Positions 27,752 through 37,151 of a stretch of 64,000 nucleotides of DNA are shown piece after piece. How positions within the stretch are numbered: the stretch's first letter is position 1; each line of letters opens with the position of its first letter. Origin of the DNA: Nevskiales bacterium (GTDB taxonomy: Bacteria > Pseudomonadota > Gammaproteobacteria > Nevskiales > Nevskiaceae); contig JAQVDP010000001.1 of NCBI GenBank assembly GCA_028698335.1, forward strand, positions 62,001-126,000, written 5' to 3'. The notes under the pieces are model-generated. The model was not told the origin of the DNA, ran no database searches, and saw only the letters and a list, made by a program, of their open reading frames with translations. The translations under genes were made by a program, and so were the position numbers.

Positions 27752-30700
27752 ATGCGTCTTCTGTTCGCCCTGGCCTGCCTGTGCCTGCCACTGCTCACCT
27801 GGGGCGCCGAACCACCCAGCGTGCTGATCGTCGCCGGATCGGCCAGCGAGCCGGCGAAGCTGCGCATGCTGCTCGAGCTGGGCCGCGACGCCGGCCTGCG
27901 AGTCGACACCGTCAACACCGCCGGCCAGGATCCCGAACGTCTCGGCCAGCGCATGCTCGGCTACGACGCCGTGCTGCTGGATTACGTCTACATGGGCGCG
28001 CTGATGCCGGTGATCAACAGCTATCGCGGCGTGCTGGCGCGGCATCCCGGCGTGGTCTTTCCCGGCCTGATGTGGCGCGACCCCAGCCTGGTCCGCGGAC
28101 TGTCGCCGGAGCGGGCGCGGACGCTGTTCGCGTACTACGACAATGGCGGCCGCGAAAACTACCGTCGCATGTATGCCTGGATGCGGCACACGCTGTTCGG
28201 ACAGGGCGACCCGGCGGCGCCGCCGATCGTCTATCCGGACGCCGGCTACTACCACCCGGACTATCCGCAGCGCGTCTTCGCGAGTCTGGAGGCGTTGCTG
28301 ACGTGGCGCGCGCCCGCCGGCGGCCAGCCGGTGATCGGCGTCGGCCTGCACCGCACGGTGCTGGCGGCCGACACCACGATGAGCGTCGATGCCGTGATCC
28401 ACGGGCTCGAAGCCAGAGGTGTCTATGCCTTCGGCTACTACCACGACACCACCCAGCCGATGGCGCCGATGATGCGGCGCGACGGCGCCGTCTTTCCCGA
28501 CCTGCTGATCAGCTTCCGCGGCATCATGACCAGCCCGGACCTGCGCGCCGCCGAACTCGCCGAACTCGACGTGCCGATGCTCGATGCCCTGGACGTGCGC
28601 ATGGATTCGCTGGAGAAGTGGATGGCGGACGATCAGGGCTTCCCCATGTTCGCGATGGGGCCATGGTTCGTCCAGGCCGAGATGGCCGGCATGATCGACC
28701 CGACGGTGATCTCGACCCGCACCCTCGACGACGGCCATGTACTGGTGCCCGGACATCTCGAGTCGCTGGTGCAGCGCAGCCTCAACTACATCAAGCTGCG
28801 GCGCACGCCCAACGCCGACAAGCGCCTGGCGATGCTGGTATGGAACTCCCCGGAGGGCGAGGGGAACTTCAGCGCCTCGTTCCTCAACCTGCCGGAGTCG
28901 ATCGTCGGCATCGAGACCGCGCTGCGGCAGGCCGGCTACCGCATCGAACCGCGCGACGGCGAGCAGATCGTCCAGGCCCTGCAGTCGATGATGCGGCCGT
29001 ACTACCGCGTGCACAGCGAGACCGCAATGCGCGAACTGCTGGCGCAGGATCTGGCCGAGGCCGTGCCGGTCGCCGCATACCGGGCATGGTTCGAGTCGCT
29101 GCCCGAGACAGTCCGCACCGAAACCATGGCCGCCTGGGGCGACCCCGCGCAGACCTATCTGAACCTCGATCTCGACGGCGAGCGGGTGTTCGTGATCCCA
29201 CGACTGAAGCTCGGCAATCTGCTGCTGCTGCCGCAGCCGCTGCGCGGCGACAAGCGCGACCGCGAGAAGGACATCCTCCACGACAAACGCGTGCCGGTGC
29301 ACCACGCCTACCGCGCGGTCTATCACTATCTGGTCCACCACTTCCGCGCCGACGCGATCATTCACCTCGGCACGCACGGCACCCAGGAGTGGCTGCCCGG
29401 CAAGGAGCTCGGGACCTGGAAGTACGACGACACGCAGACCACGGTCGGCGACGTCCCGGTGATCTACCCGTACAACGTGCAGAACGTCGGCGAGGCCCAG
29501 ATCGCCAAGCGCCGCGGCCGCGCGGTCGTGATCTCGCACAACACCCCGCCGTTCGCGCCGGCCGGTCTCTACGACGAGCTCACCGTGCTGCACGAACTGA
29601 CCCACAACTACCGTCTGCTCGAAGACGGCCGGGTCCGGCAGAACACCGCCGGCGAGATCCTCGACAAGCTGGTCGAGCTCGAACTGGACCAGGATCTGAC
29701 GCTGGACGTCGCACGCGAGCGCGAGGCCCTGCTGGCCGATTTCCAGCCGGTGTTCGAGCGCGTGCACGCCTATCTGGAGCAGATCGCCGGCATGGCGCAG
29801 CCGCTGGGCATGCACACCTATGGCGAAGTCGCCGAGACCGACCACGTCCTGCTGACGATCCTGCAGATCCTGGGCCCCGACTACATCGCCGCCGCCGAGC
29901 GCAGCGCCGGCGTCACCGCCGGCAGCGACGGCTTCTTCACGCGTCCGTATGCCGAGATCCTGGAAACCGCGAGCTTCCGGTTGCTCAAGCGCGCGCTGAC
30001 CGGCGACGAATCGCTGGATGCCTTCGATCCGGCGATCCGCGATCAGCTTGCCGAGGGGCGGCGCCATTACGCCAACTTCCTCGGCGAGCGCGAGATGGAA
30101 CATCTGCTGGCGGCACTCGAGGCGCGCTACATCCCCACCGGCACCGGCAACGACCCGCTACGCAATCCCGACGCGGTTCCGACCGGACGCAACGTCTTCG
30201 CGTTCGATCCCGACAAGATCCCGACCCGGGCCGCATGGGAAGCGGGCCAGACCCTCGCGCAGGATCTGATCGACACCTACAAGGCCAAACACGGCGTCTA
30301 TCCGGACAAGCTCGCGTTTTCGCTGTGGTCCACCGAGACGCTGAAGCATTACGGCGTGCTCGAAGCCGAGGTTCTGTACCTGCTCGGTGTGCGTCCGGTG
30401 TGGAACCGGCGCGACGACGTGGTCGACGTCGAGGTGATTCCGATGAGCGAGCTCAAACGCCCGCGCGTCGATGTGGTGCTGTCGGCCACCGGCCTCTATC
30501 GGGACAATCTCTCGCCGGTCATGGACCGGCTGTCGCGCGCGGTGCTCAAGGTCGCCGCGCTGGCCGAGCCGGACAATCCCCTGCACGCCAACGCCGAGGC
30601 GCTGCGCCAGCAACTGATCGAACGGGGGATCGCGCCCGAACAGGCCGGGCGCCTGTCGCGCGTGCGCATGTTCGCCAACCAGTCCGGGGTCTACGGCACC

Positions 30701-31672
30701 CAGCTGCCCGACGCGACCCTGGCGTCGGACACCTGGGAGGACGAAGCGCCGCTGGCGCAGACCTACCTGTCGCGCATGGGCTACCTGTACGGCGCCGAGG
30801 ACGGCACCCGCAACGTCAAGCTCGACGACATCGACCTGTATGCCGAGAACCTGCGCGGCACCAAGGCCGCGGTGTTCTCACGCTCGTCCAACCTGCACGG
30901 CATCCTGTCGATCGACCATCCCTTCGAGTATCTCGGCGGCATCGGCCTCGCGGTCCGCCACCTCGACGGCAGCACTCCGGACATGTACATCTCCGACCTG
31001 CGCAACAGCCGCGACTTCCGCAACGACACCGTCGCCGACTTCATCAGCAAGGAGCTGCGCACGCGCTACTACCATCCGCGCTGGGTCGCCGAGATGATGG
31101 CCGACGGCTACTCCGGCGCCAACGAGATCCTCGACGTGGTCAACAACTTCTGGGGCTGGAACGTCATGGATCGCGACAGCGTTCGCGCCGACCAGTGGCA
31201 GGCGCTCTACGAGATCTACGTCGAGGACCGGCTCGAGCTCGGCGTCGACGAATGGTTCAAGCAGGTGCATCCCGCCGCCCGCGCACAGATCGCCGAACGC
31301 ATGCTTGAGGCCGTGCGCAAGGGCTACTGGGACGCACCGGACGCAGTCGTCCGGCGCCTGACCGAGGTCTGGCTGGAGATCGCCGAGAACCGCGATCTCT
31401 ACACCGAGAATCAGGTGTTCAAGGACTACGTCGCCGCCACCGCCGCGGGCTTCGGCCTCGACCCCAGCCCCGCCCGGCGCGATCCGCAGTCCAGCGCCGA
31501 AGCGGCGCCCGAATCGACCCGGACGGTCGAGGGCATCCGCCTGGAACGCACCGCATCGACCGAGACCGAACCGGAGCCGCGGCACTGGCTGCTGCTCGCG
31601 CTGCTGCTCGGGCTGTTCCTGGTTGGCGCCCTGCACGAACACTGGCGCGGACATCCGCCACGACCCGCCTGA
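27752..31672 (+). CDS. Exported, membrane-anchored CobN/BchH-like chelatase (HmuS-like)
   Basis: A 1306-residue member of the CobN/ChlH/BchH large-subunit chelatase family. The signature HLGTHGTQEWLPGKE lies near residues 536-550, with NVQNVGEAQIAKRRGRAVVI and a long conserved C-terminal half (FANQSGVYGTQLPDA, RSSNLHGILSIDHPFEYLGG). Unlike cytoplasmic CobN it starts with a clear signal peptide (MRLLFALACLCLPLLTWGA) and ends with a membrane helix (WLLLALLLGLFLVGAL), so the catalytic part should face the periplasm. The ATG at 27752 follows GAGG. No CobS/CobT-type ATPase is present. With receptor, ExbB-like and DUF2149 genes it matches the HmuRSUV arrangement, in which HmuS removes iron from haem. 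Cobalt or another metal remains possible. Confidence 0.88.
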   Translation: MRLLFALACLCLPLLTWGAEPPSVLIVAGSASEPAKLRMLLELGRDAGLRVDTVNTAGQDPERLGQRMLGYDAVLLDYVYMGALMPVINSYRGVLARHPGVVFPGLMWRDPSLVRGLSPERARTLFAYYDNGGRENYRRMYAWMRHTLFGQGDPAAPPIVYPDAGYYHPDYPQRVFASLEALLTWRAPAGGQPVIGVGLHRTVLAADTTMSVDAVIHGLEARGVYAFGYYHDTTQPMAPMMRRDGAVFPDLLISFRGIMTSPDLRAAELAELDVPMLDALDVRMDSLEKWMADDQGFPMFAMGPWFVQAEMAGMIDPTVISTRTLDDGHVLVPGHLESLVQRSLNYIKLRRTPNADKRLAMLVWNSPEGEGNFSASFLNLPESIVGIETALRQAGYRIEPRDGEQIVQALQSMMRPYYRVHSETAMRELLAQDLAEAVPVAAYRAWFESLPETVRTETMAAWGDPAQTYLNLDLDGERVFVIPRLKLGNLLLLPQPLRGDKRDREKDILHDKRVPVHHAYRAVYHYLVHHFRADAIIHLGTHGTQEWLPGKELGTWKYDDTQTTVGDVPVIYPYNVQNVGEAQIAKRRGRAVVISHNTPPFAPAGLYDELTVLHELTHNYRLLEDGRVRQNTAGEILDKLVELELDQDLTLDVAREREALLADFQPVFERVHAYLEQIAGMAQPLGMHTYGEVAETDHVLLTILQILGPDYIAAAERSAGVTAGSDGFFTRPYAEILETASFRLLKRALTGDESLDAFDPAIRDQLAEGRRHYANFLGEREMEHLLAALEARYIPTGTGNDPLRNPDAVPTGRNVFAFDPDKIPTRAAWEAGQTLAQDLIDTYKAKHGVYPDKLAFSLWSTETLKHYGVLEAEVLYLLGVRPVWNRRDDVVDVEVIPMSELKRPRVDVVLSATGLYRDNLSPVMDRLSRAVLKVAALAEPDNPLHANAEALRQQLIERGIAPEQAGRLSRVRMFANQSGVYGTQLPDATLASDTWEDEAPLAQTYLSRMGYLYGAEDGTRNVKLDDIDLYAENLRGTKAAVFSRSSNLHGILSIDHPFEYLGGIGLAVRHLDGSTPDMYISDLRNSRDFRNDTVADFISKELRTRYYHPRWVAEMMADGYSGANEILDVVNNFWGWNVMDRDSVRADQWQALYEIYVEDRLELGVDEWFKQVHPAARAQIAERMLEAVRKGYWDAPDAVVRRLTEVWLEIAENRDLYTENQVFKDYVAATAAGFGLDPSPARRDPQSSAEAAPESTRTVEGIRLERTASTETEPEPRHWLLLALLLGLFLVGALHEHWRGHPPRPA

Positions 31673-31740
31673 GGCGGTGCGGTTCCGGCGCTGAATCCGT
31701 CCTGCCGCCCCGGCAACGGCCGCGCCCGCGTCCGGGGATA

Positions 31741-32364
31741 TCAGCCCGCCGTCCGCGGCCGCGCCGGCCCGGGCGCCAACAGGTAGCGGGCGATGAGCCG
31801 CGCCAGCTCACGGGCCAGCACCCTGGGATCCTGACCGACCGGCGCGTTGATGAAGATGCCCTCCACCGCGTCGATCAGGATCCGCAGCGACAGATTCAGG
31901 TCCGACACGTCCAGACTCTCGGGCCGCCGGATCAGCACCCCGCGCAGGAACTCGGCGATCTGGGCCTTGGCGTTCTGCAGCTTCTCCTGGAAGTGCGCAT
32001 CCGGCGCCTGCCGGATCCGGCGCAGCAGCAGCGGGCCGTCGGGATCGGCGGAGTAGACGCTGAACACCAATGCCTCGAGGGTTTCCTGCAGCCCCATCGC
32101 CGGATCGGGCGTCACCGCGCGCAGGCCGGTCACCAGCCGGCTCGAGTAGCTGTCCAGCACCGCGTCATAGATTTCGTTCTTGTCCGCGAAGTACTGGTAG
32201 ACGCTGCCGATGCTCACCCCGGCGAGTTCCGCGATCCGGTTGGTCGAGGTCGACTGGTAGTCGGTTCGTAGCAAAAGCTGAGCAGCCGCGTCCACGATGG
32301 CCGTCACCGTCGCCGTGGAACGTGACTGTTTCGGCTTTCTTTTCAGTTTCTTGCGCGCATCCAA
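31741..32364 (-). CDS. TetR-family transcriptional regulator
   Basis: A 207-residue repressor-type protein. The N-terminal helix-turn-helix is ATVTAIVDAAAQLLL, then STNRIAELAGVSIGSVYQYF with the family YQYFADKNEIYDAV motif. The C-terminal ligand-binding domain is divergent. The start is read as TTG at 32364 because GGGAGG lies 6 bases upstream; an ATG 4 bases later is out of frame. It is divergently transcribed from the ferredoxin-reductase and hydroxylase genes. The 127-bp interval contains repeats that could be its operator, so it probably controls these genes in response to a hydrocarbon or its product. Confidence 0.92.
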   Translation of the reverse strand: MDARKKLKRKPKQSRSTATVTAIVDAAAQLLLRTDYQSTSTNRIAELAGVSIGSVYQYFADKNEIYDAVLDSYSSRLVTGLRAVTPDPAMGLQETLEALVFSVYSADPDGPLLLRRIRQAPDAHFQEKLQNAKAQIAEFLRGVLIRRPESLDVSDLNLSLRILIDAVEGIFINAPVGQDPRVLARELARLIARYLLAPGPARPRTAG

Positions 32365-32381
32365 CGGTGCCCTCCCGCGGC

Positions 32382-32418
32382 TCCGGAATGTGAGTTCCGG
32401 AATGTGAGCTTGAACTCA
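32382..32418. promoter_or_regulatory. Direct and inverted repeats between tetR-like gene and hydroxylase operon
   Basis: TCCGGAATGTGAG occurs twice in tandem (32382-32394 and 32396-32408, period 14). TGAGTTC at 32391-32397 is matched by its complement GAACTCA at 32412-32418. This is the only repeated structure in the divergent interval, and a good candidate operator for the TetR-type regulator. Confidence 0.5.
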
Positions 32419-32491
32419 TAATGTTGTCCAGACCCGCGCGGGGCAACGGCTCGATATCCCGCGCGCGCACATCCAAGAGGAGATCTCGAGC

Positions 32492-33528
32492 ATGTTCGGC
32501 CTGTTTTCCAAACGGGCGCACCGCGTCGTGATCAACGGCCGGCCGGCGCTGACGCTCACCCGCAACGAGACCATTCTCAACGGCGCGCTGCGCGGCGGCC
32601 TGCAGATTCCCCACAGCTGCAAGGTCGGGGGCTGCGGCAGCTGCAAGTGCCGCCTGCTGGAGGGCCGGGTCCGGGAATTCACCGACAAGTCCTACCTACT
32701 CAGCAAGGAGGACATCGCCGCCAACATGATCCTGGCGTGCCAGAGCGCCCCACGGAGCGACGTCGCGGTGGAGTTTCCCGGATGGAGCGGGGACATCCGG
32801 GCAATCGACGGCAGGATCACCGCGGTCGACCCGCTGACCCGGGACATCGCCGAAATCCGGATCCGACTCGAACAACCGCTGCACTATCGCGCCGGGCAGT
32901 CCGCGCGGCTCAAGGCCAGCGGGACCGACATTCCCGAACGCAGCTATTCGTTCGCCCATCGCTGCGACGCAGCCGGCACCCGCGATGTGGCATTCATCGT
33001 CCGCGCGGTCGAGCAGGGGCGCATGTCCAACTGGCTGCTCGACGCGCGGGCGCCGGGGCGCCGGATCCGGCTGACCGGCCCGCAGGGCGACTTCCACCTG
33101 CGCGACGCGAGCCGACCGGTGATGCCGTTGCCGGCGGCAGCGGCCTGGCGCCGATCAACGCCCTGCTCGAGGCCGCGATCGCGGACAACGCGGCGATCCT
33201 CGACCAACCGATGACGCTGCTGCTGGGCATGCGTACCCAGCGCGATCTCTACTACGGGAACGCACTGGCGCGCATCGCCGGACAGTGGCGCGCGGCGTTC
33301 GGGATCGTTCCGGTCCTGTCGTCCGAGCCGGAGGACAGCGATTGGCGCGGCGCCCGCGGCTTCGTCAGCGACGCAATCCGGACGGCGGACTGCGCCGCCG
33401 CCAGCGCCTATCTGTGCGGCCCCCCGGCGATGGTCGACACCGCCATGAAGGTCATGCTCGACGCCGGCATGCCGCCCCAGCGGATTCACTTCGACCGCTT
33501 TGCCGACCAGTCCCGCGCCAACCGCTGA
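32492..33528 (+). pseudogene. Ferredoxin-NAD(P)H reductase (XylA-like electron transfer component), frameshifted as given
   Basis: The N-terminal domain is a plant-type 2Fe-2S ferredoxin with Cys43, Cys48, Cys51 and Cys83. It is followed by an FAD domain (PERSYSFAH) and an NAD domain (GGSGLAPINALLEAA, YLCGPPAMVDTAMKVML). The reading frame breaks between about 33121 and 33127: the upstream frame continues to a stop near 33214, while the conserved VAGGSGLAPI and everything after are in another frame. One base is missing for a full protein of about 345 residues. Conservation on both sides means either a recent mutation or a sequence error. It would supply electrons to the hydroxylase encoded 32 bp downstream. 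Confidence 0.85.
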
Positions 33529-33560
33529 AATCCTTCCCGCCCGAGAACCCGGAGAATCCC

Positions 33561-34718
33561 ATGTTCCGATATCTTCGCTTCTTCATCACCCCCGCAACGA
33601 TGCTGCTGATGGCGGCCGGCCTGTTCGCCGGCGGCTTCTGGCTGTGGCTGCCGGCGCTGACGTTCGTCTTCGGCATCGCCCTGCTCGACCAGTTCTTCGC
33701 GCAGGACAGCAAGGACGCGCCCTACCGCCATCCATGGGTTCTGGATCTGGCCCTGTACGCGTCGACGCCCGCCGCCGTCGCCATCTTCGTGGCGCTGTTC
33801 TGGGTCGCCGGCAGCGGCGCGCAGGACGGACTCGGACTCGGCGCGTGGATCGAACGGCTCACCGGCGTCGACGTCATCGCCCGGCGCAACGCGACGCCCT
33901 GGTACGACGACGTCCTGATGCTGCTCATCATCGCCATTCCCATCACCGGTGCCGGCGGACTGGCGGGACACGAGCTGACCCATCGCACCTGGCGCCCGTT
34001 CGACCTGTGGCTCGGCCGCCTGACCATGGCGCTGAACTGGGGAATCGCGTTCCCGATCGAACATGTCTACGGGCACCACTCCTACGTCGGCACGCCGAAG
34101 GATCCGGCCACCGCCGCGCGCGGCGACAGCATCTACGCCCATATCCCCAAGGCCATGTACCGGACCATCGTGAACGCGTGGGAGATCGAACTGGCGCGGC
34201 TCGACAAGCTGGGCAAGCGGCCGTGGTCCCCGTCCAACGCGCTGCTGCGCATGGGTCTGTTCGCGGCGTCGTTCACGCTGCTGGCGTATCTGATGTCCGG
34301 CTGGCTCGGCGTGATCTTCCACCTGTGCATCTGCGTGCTGACCAAGGTCGTGCTGGAGATCCTGAACTACGTCGAGCACTACGGCATGCTGCGCGTGCCC
34401 GGCGAGCCGGTTCAGCCCCGCCATTCGTGGAACTGCAATCACGCCATCAGCACCATCTTCACCTACAACCTCACGCGGCACAGCCATCACCACGCCGACG
34501 CGCAGGTGCCGTTCCAGGACCTGCGCGCCTATCCGGAGCAACCGGAAATGCCGGGCGGCTTCATGGCCGCCTACGTCAGCAGTTTCATTCCGCCGTTGTG
34601 GCGACGGCGGATCACGCCGAAGCTGATCCAGTGGGACCGGTACTACGCGTCGGCGGACGAACAGCAACTGGCCCGCAGCGCCAACCACCTCAGCAACTGG
34701 CCGGAACTGATCGCCTGA
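33561..34718 (+). CDS. AlkB/XylM-family integral-membrane diiron hydroxylase
   Basis: A 385-residue membrane monooxygenase of the fatty-acid-desaturase-like superfamily. The histidine boxes are GHELTH (His137, His141), EHVYGHHS (His168, His172, His173) and RHSHHHAD near residue 310, with NYVEHYG preceding the last. These bind the two irons. Several hydrophobic stretches (8-45, 62-84, 118-136, 225-265) are transmembrane. The ATG at 33561 follows GGAG. The adjacent ferredoxin-reductase instead of rubredoxin genes is the xylene-monooxygenase arrangement, so an alkyl-aromatic or alkane substrate is possible. Oxygen-dependent terminal hydroxylation is the family reaction. Confidence 0.9.
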   Translation: MFRYLRFFITPATMLLMAAGLFAGGFWLWLPALTFVFGIALLDQFFAQDSKDAPYRHPWVLDLALYASTPAAVAIFVALFWVAGSGAQDGLGLGAWIERLTGVDVIARRNATPWYDDVLMLLIIAIPITGAGGLAGHELTHRTWRPFDLWLGRLTMALNWGIAFPIEHVYGHHSYVGTPKDPATAARGDSIYAHIPKAMYRTIVNAWEIELARLDKLGKRPWSPSNALLRMGLFAASFTLLAYLMSGWLGVIFHLCICVLTKVVLEILNYVEHYGMLRVPGEPVQPRHSWNCNHAISTIFTYNLTRHSHHHADAQVPFQDLRAYPEQPEMPGGFMAAYVSSFIPPLWRRRITPKLIQWDRYYASADEQQLARSANHLSNWPELIA

Positions 34719-34737
34719 TCGGCGAGCCCTGAGTCGC

Positions 34738-34773
34738 CGGACGCGTCAGCGCCCCGCCGCGCTGGCGCGTCCG
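34738..34773 (+). terminator. Hairpin after the hydroxylase gene
   Basis: A 14-bp stem (CGGACGCGTCAGCG with CGCTGGCGCGTCCG, one G-U pair) around an 8-base loop, about 20 bases after the hydroxylase stop. There is no strong U-tract; it is probably a terminator or 3-prime stabiliser. Confidence 0.5.
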
Positions 34774-34875
34774 CAAATGTCCCGCCGCTTTCGCGGCCGG
34801 ATAATGGCGGTCACTCGAATGAACGGCGCGCGGCCCTGCGCCGCACGGCTCTCCTCGTTCAACGGAACCGCCACG

Positions 34876-35943
34876 ATGACCACCCACTCCGTCCGTCGCA
34901 CGCCCTCCCGCGTGCTGCGCAACCTGCACGACCGCATCCGGATACCGCAGCAGCTGAGCCGCGCCGGACAGACCCCGTTCGAGGTAATCGCCGAGGACGA
35001 GATCGTCAGCCTGCGTCACTACCCACCCGCCGGACCGGTACGCGCCGACCGGCAGCCGATCGTGATCGTGCCGCCGCTGGCGGTGAACATGCTGATCTAC
35101 GACCTGTTCCCGGAGCGCAGCCTGGTCACATTCCTGCGCGACCAGGGATACCCGCTGTATCTGATCGACTGGGGCCGGCCGACGCGGCGCCACGCGCACT
35201 ACCGCCTGGCGACCTATCTGACCCGCTTCATGCCGGAGATGCTGCGCAAGGTGCGGGCACACAGCGGTCACCGGCGCCTGACCCTGCACGGCTGGAGCCT
35301 CGGTGCGATGCTGAGCTATGCGTACACGGCGCTGGGCGATCCGGACATCGATCGGCTGGTGCTGCTCGGGCCGCCCTGCGACTACCACGCCAAGGGCATG
35401 CAGAACCGCCGCCTCGCCGCGCCGCTCAAGACGCTGCAGAACACGACCGGCTGGGGCGTGCACCGCTCGCCACGGGTGCTGTGGCATGTGCCCGGCTGGG
35501 CCAACGCACTGGGGTTCAAACTGATGAGTCCGGGCACGACGCTGCGCGGCTATACCCAGCTGCTGCGGCGCCTGGACGACCGCGAGTTCGTCGCCGCACA
35601 CGCCACCAATGCCGCGTTCCTCGACGACATGGTCGCCTACCCCGGCGGCGTGATGCAGGACATCGTGCAGTACCTGGTCACCGATAACGTGCTCGCGCAC
35701 GGTCGCCTGCCGATCCACGGCAGCCCGGCGCGGCTCGCCGACATCCGCACCCGCGTGCTGATGGTGATCGGCGACAAGGATCCGATCATCACCCCGCAGG
35801 CGAGCCGGCGCCTGATCGAGCTGATGGCGCACGCCGACTGCGAGATGATCGAGGTTCCGGGCGGGCACATGAGCATCGTCAGCGGCAGCGCCGCGCCGAC
35901 CGAGATCTGGCCGCGCGTCGCCGCGTGGCTGGCGGCGGACTAG
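34876..35943 (+). CDS. PhaC-like alpha/beta hydrolase with serine nucleophile
   Basis: A 355-residue protein resembling PHA synthases of the class III/PhaC-like group: PIVIVPPLAVNMLIYDLFPE, a short FLRDQGYPLYLIDWGRP segment, and a C-terminal VLMVIGDKDPIITPQASRRL then GGHMSIVSGS with catalytic Asp and His. The nucleophile elbow is HGWSLGAML with Ser141, where true PHA synthases have cysteine, so hydrolase or acyltransferase activity is more likely than polymerisation. The ATG at 34876 is preferred to an upstream in-frame start. It is alone between the hydroxylase gene and a bidirectional terminator. Confidence 0.8.
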   Translation: MTTHSVRRTPSRVLRNLHDRIRIPQQLSRAGQTPFEVIAEDEIVSLRHYPPAGPVRADRQPIVIVPPLAVNMLIYDLFPERSLVTFLRDQGYPLYLIDWGRPTRRHAHYRLATYLTRFMPEMLRKVRAHSGHRRLTLHGWSLGAMLSYAYTALGDPDIDRLVLLGPPCDYHAKGMQNRRLAAPLKTLQNTTGWGVHRSPRVLWHVPGWANALGFKLMSPGTTLRGYTQLLRRLDDREFVAAHATNAAFLDDMVAYPGGVMQDIVQYLVTDNVLAHGRLPIHGSPARLADIRTRVLMVIGDKDPIITPQASRRLIELMAHADCEMIEVPGGHMSIVSGSAAPTEIWPRVAAWLAAD

Positions 35944-35970
35944 CCCACACACAGTCACGCACCCGGCGCC

Positions 35971-36003
35971 AAAAAAAACCGCCGGCGGCTGCCGGCGGTT
36001 TTT
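35971..36003. terminator. Bidirectional rho-independent terminator
   Basis: A-tract, stem ACCGCCGGC / GCCGGCGGT with a GGCT loop, then a T-tract. It is flanked by A8 on one side and T5 on the other, so it can end both the plus-strand hydrolase gene and the minus-strand mdh gene that converge here. Confidence 0.9.
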
Positions 36004-36026
36004 CGATACAGGCGTTGCGGCGGGGC

Positions 36027-37013
36027 TCAGCCCTGCAGCAGCTCCTCGACCGCGGCGCGCTCTTCACGCAGCTCGGTCTCGGTCGCGTCCATGCGGGCGC
36101 GCGAGAACTCGTCGACCGACAGGCCCTGCACGATCTCGTACTGGCCGTCCTTGCAGATGCAGGGGTAGCCGTAGACGACGCCCGGCTTGATGCCGTAGCT
36201 ACCGTCGGACGGCACGCCCATGCTGACCCACTTGCCGTTGGTGCCCAGCGCCCAGTCGCGCATGTGGTCGACGGCGGCCGAGGCGGCGGAGGCGGCGGAC
36301 GACAGGCCACGGGCCTTGATGATCGCGGCGCCGCGCTGCTGCACGGTCGGGATGAAGTCCTTCTCGACCCAGTCCTGATCGACCAGGCTCTTGGCCGGCT
36401 GACCCTTGACGGTGCAGTGGCTGATGTCCGGGTACTGCGTGGAGCTGTGGTTGCCCCAGATGATCATGTTGTCGATGTCGGTGTGATGCGATCCGGTCTT
36501 GGCCGCCAGCTGCGACAGCGCACGGTTGTGGTCCAGACGCACCATCGCGTGGAACTGCTTCGGGTCCAGGCCCTTGGCAGCGGTCGCGGCGATCAGCGCG
36601 TTGGTGTTGGCCGGGTTGCCGACGACCAGCACGCGCACGTCCTTGCTGGCCTTGGCGGCGATGGCCGCGCCCTGCGGTCCGAAGATGCCGCCGTTGGCGG
36701 TCAGCAGGTCCTTGCGCTCCATGCCCGGACCGCGCGGACGCGCGCCGACGAGCAGCGCGTAGTCGGTGCCTTCAAAGCCTTCCATCGGATCGGAGTGCAT
36801 CTCGATGCCGGCGACCAGCGGGAACGCGCAATCGTCGACCTCCATCACCGTGCCCTTGAGCTTCTCCAGCACTTCCGGCACCGGCACTTCGAGCAGCTGC
36901 AGGATGACCGGCTGGTCGGGGCCCAGCATCGAGCCGCTGGCGATGCGGAAGATGAGCGAGTAGGCGATCTGGCCGGCGCCGCCGGTGATGGCGACCTTGA
37001 CGGGCTTTTTCAT
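36027..37013 (-). CDS. mdh: Malate dehydrogenase
   Basis: A 328-residue NAD-dependent malate dehydrogenase of the TCA cycle. The nucleotide-binding loop [17 protein letters not shown] is near the N-terminus. [15 protein letters not shown] and [14 protein letters not shown] carry the substrate Arg and catalytic Asp region, and [11 protein letters not shown] contains the catalytic His. This is the cytosolic-type group common in beta- and some gammaproteobacteria. The ATG at 37013 is chosen because GGAG is ten bases upstream; the in-frame TTG two codons earlier is too close to it. It is monocistronic and ends at a strong terminator. Confidence 0.97.
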   Translation of the reverse strand: MKKPVKVAITGGAGQIAYSLIFRIASGSMLGPDQPVILQLLEVPVPEVLEKLKGTVMEVDDCAFPLVAGIEMHSDPMEGFEGTDYALLVGARPRGPGMERKDLLTANGGIFGPQGAAIAAKASKDVRVLVVGNPANTNALIAATAAKGLDPKQFHAMVRLDHNRALSQLAAKTGSHHTDIDNMIIWGNHSSTQYPDISHCTVKGQPAKSLVDQDWVEKDFIPTVQQRGAAIIKARGLSSAASAASAAVDHMRDWALGTNGKWVSMGVPSDGSYGIKPGVVYGYPCICKDGQYEIVQGLSVDEFSRARMDATETELREERAAVEELLQG

Positions 37014-37151
37014 GTCCAATTAACTCCCAGTGAATCGGTGACGGGGGGTGATCCTGGTCACAGGCATTGAAGGGGGGCGCAATTTTAACCATTTCGCCAC
37101 CGTCTGTCGGGACCGGCCTGCCGTCTACGCCCAAAGTCGGGGCCCGCCCCC

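Noticed and set aside
34876..35943. Second true PHA synthase
   Set aside because: The nucleophile is Ser141, not Cys, so it was called a PhaC-like hydrolase.
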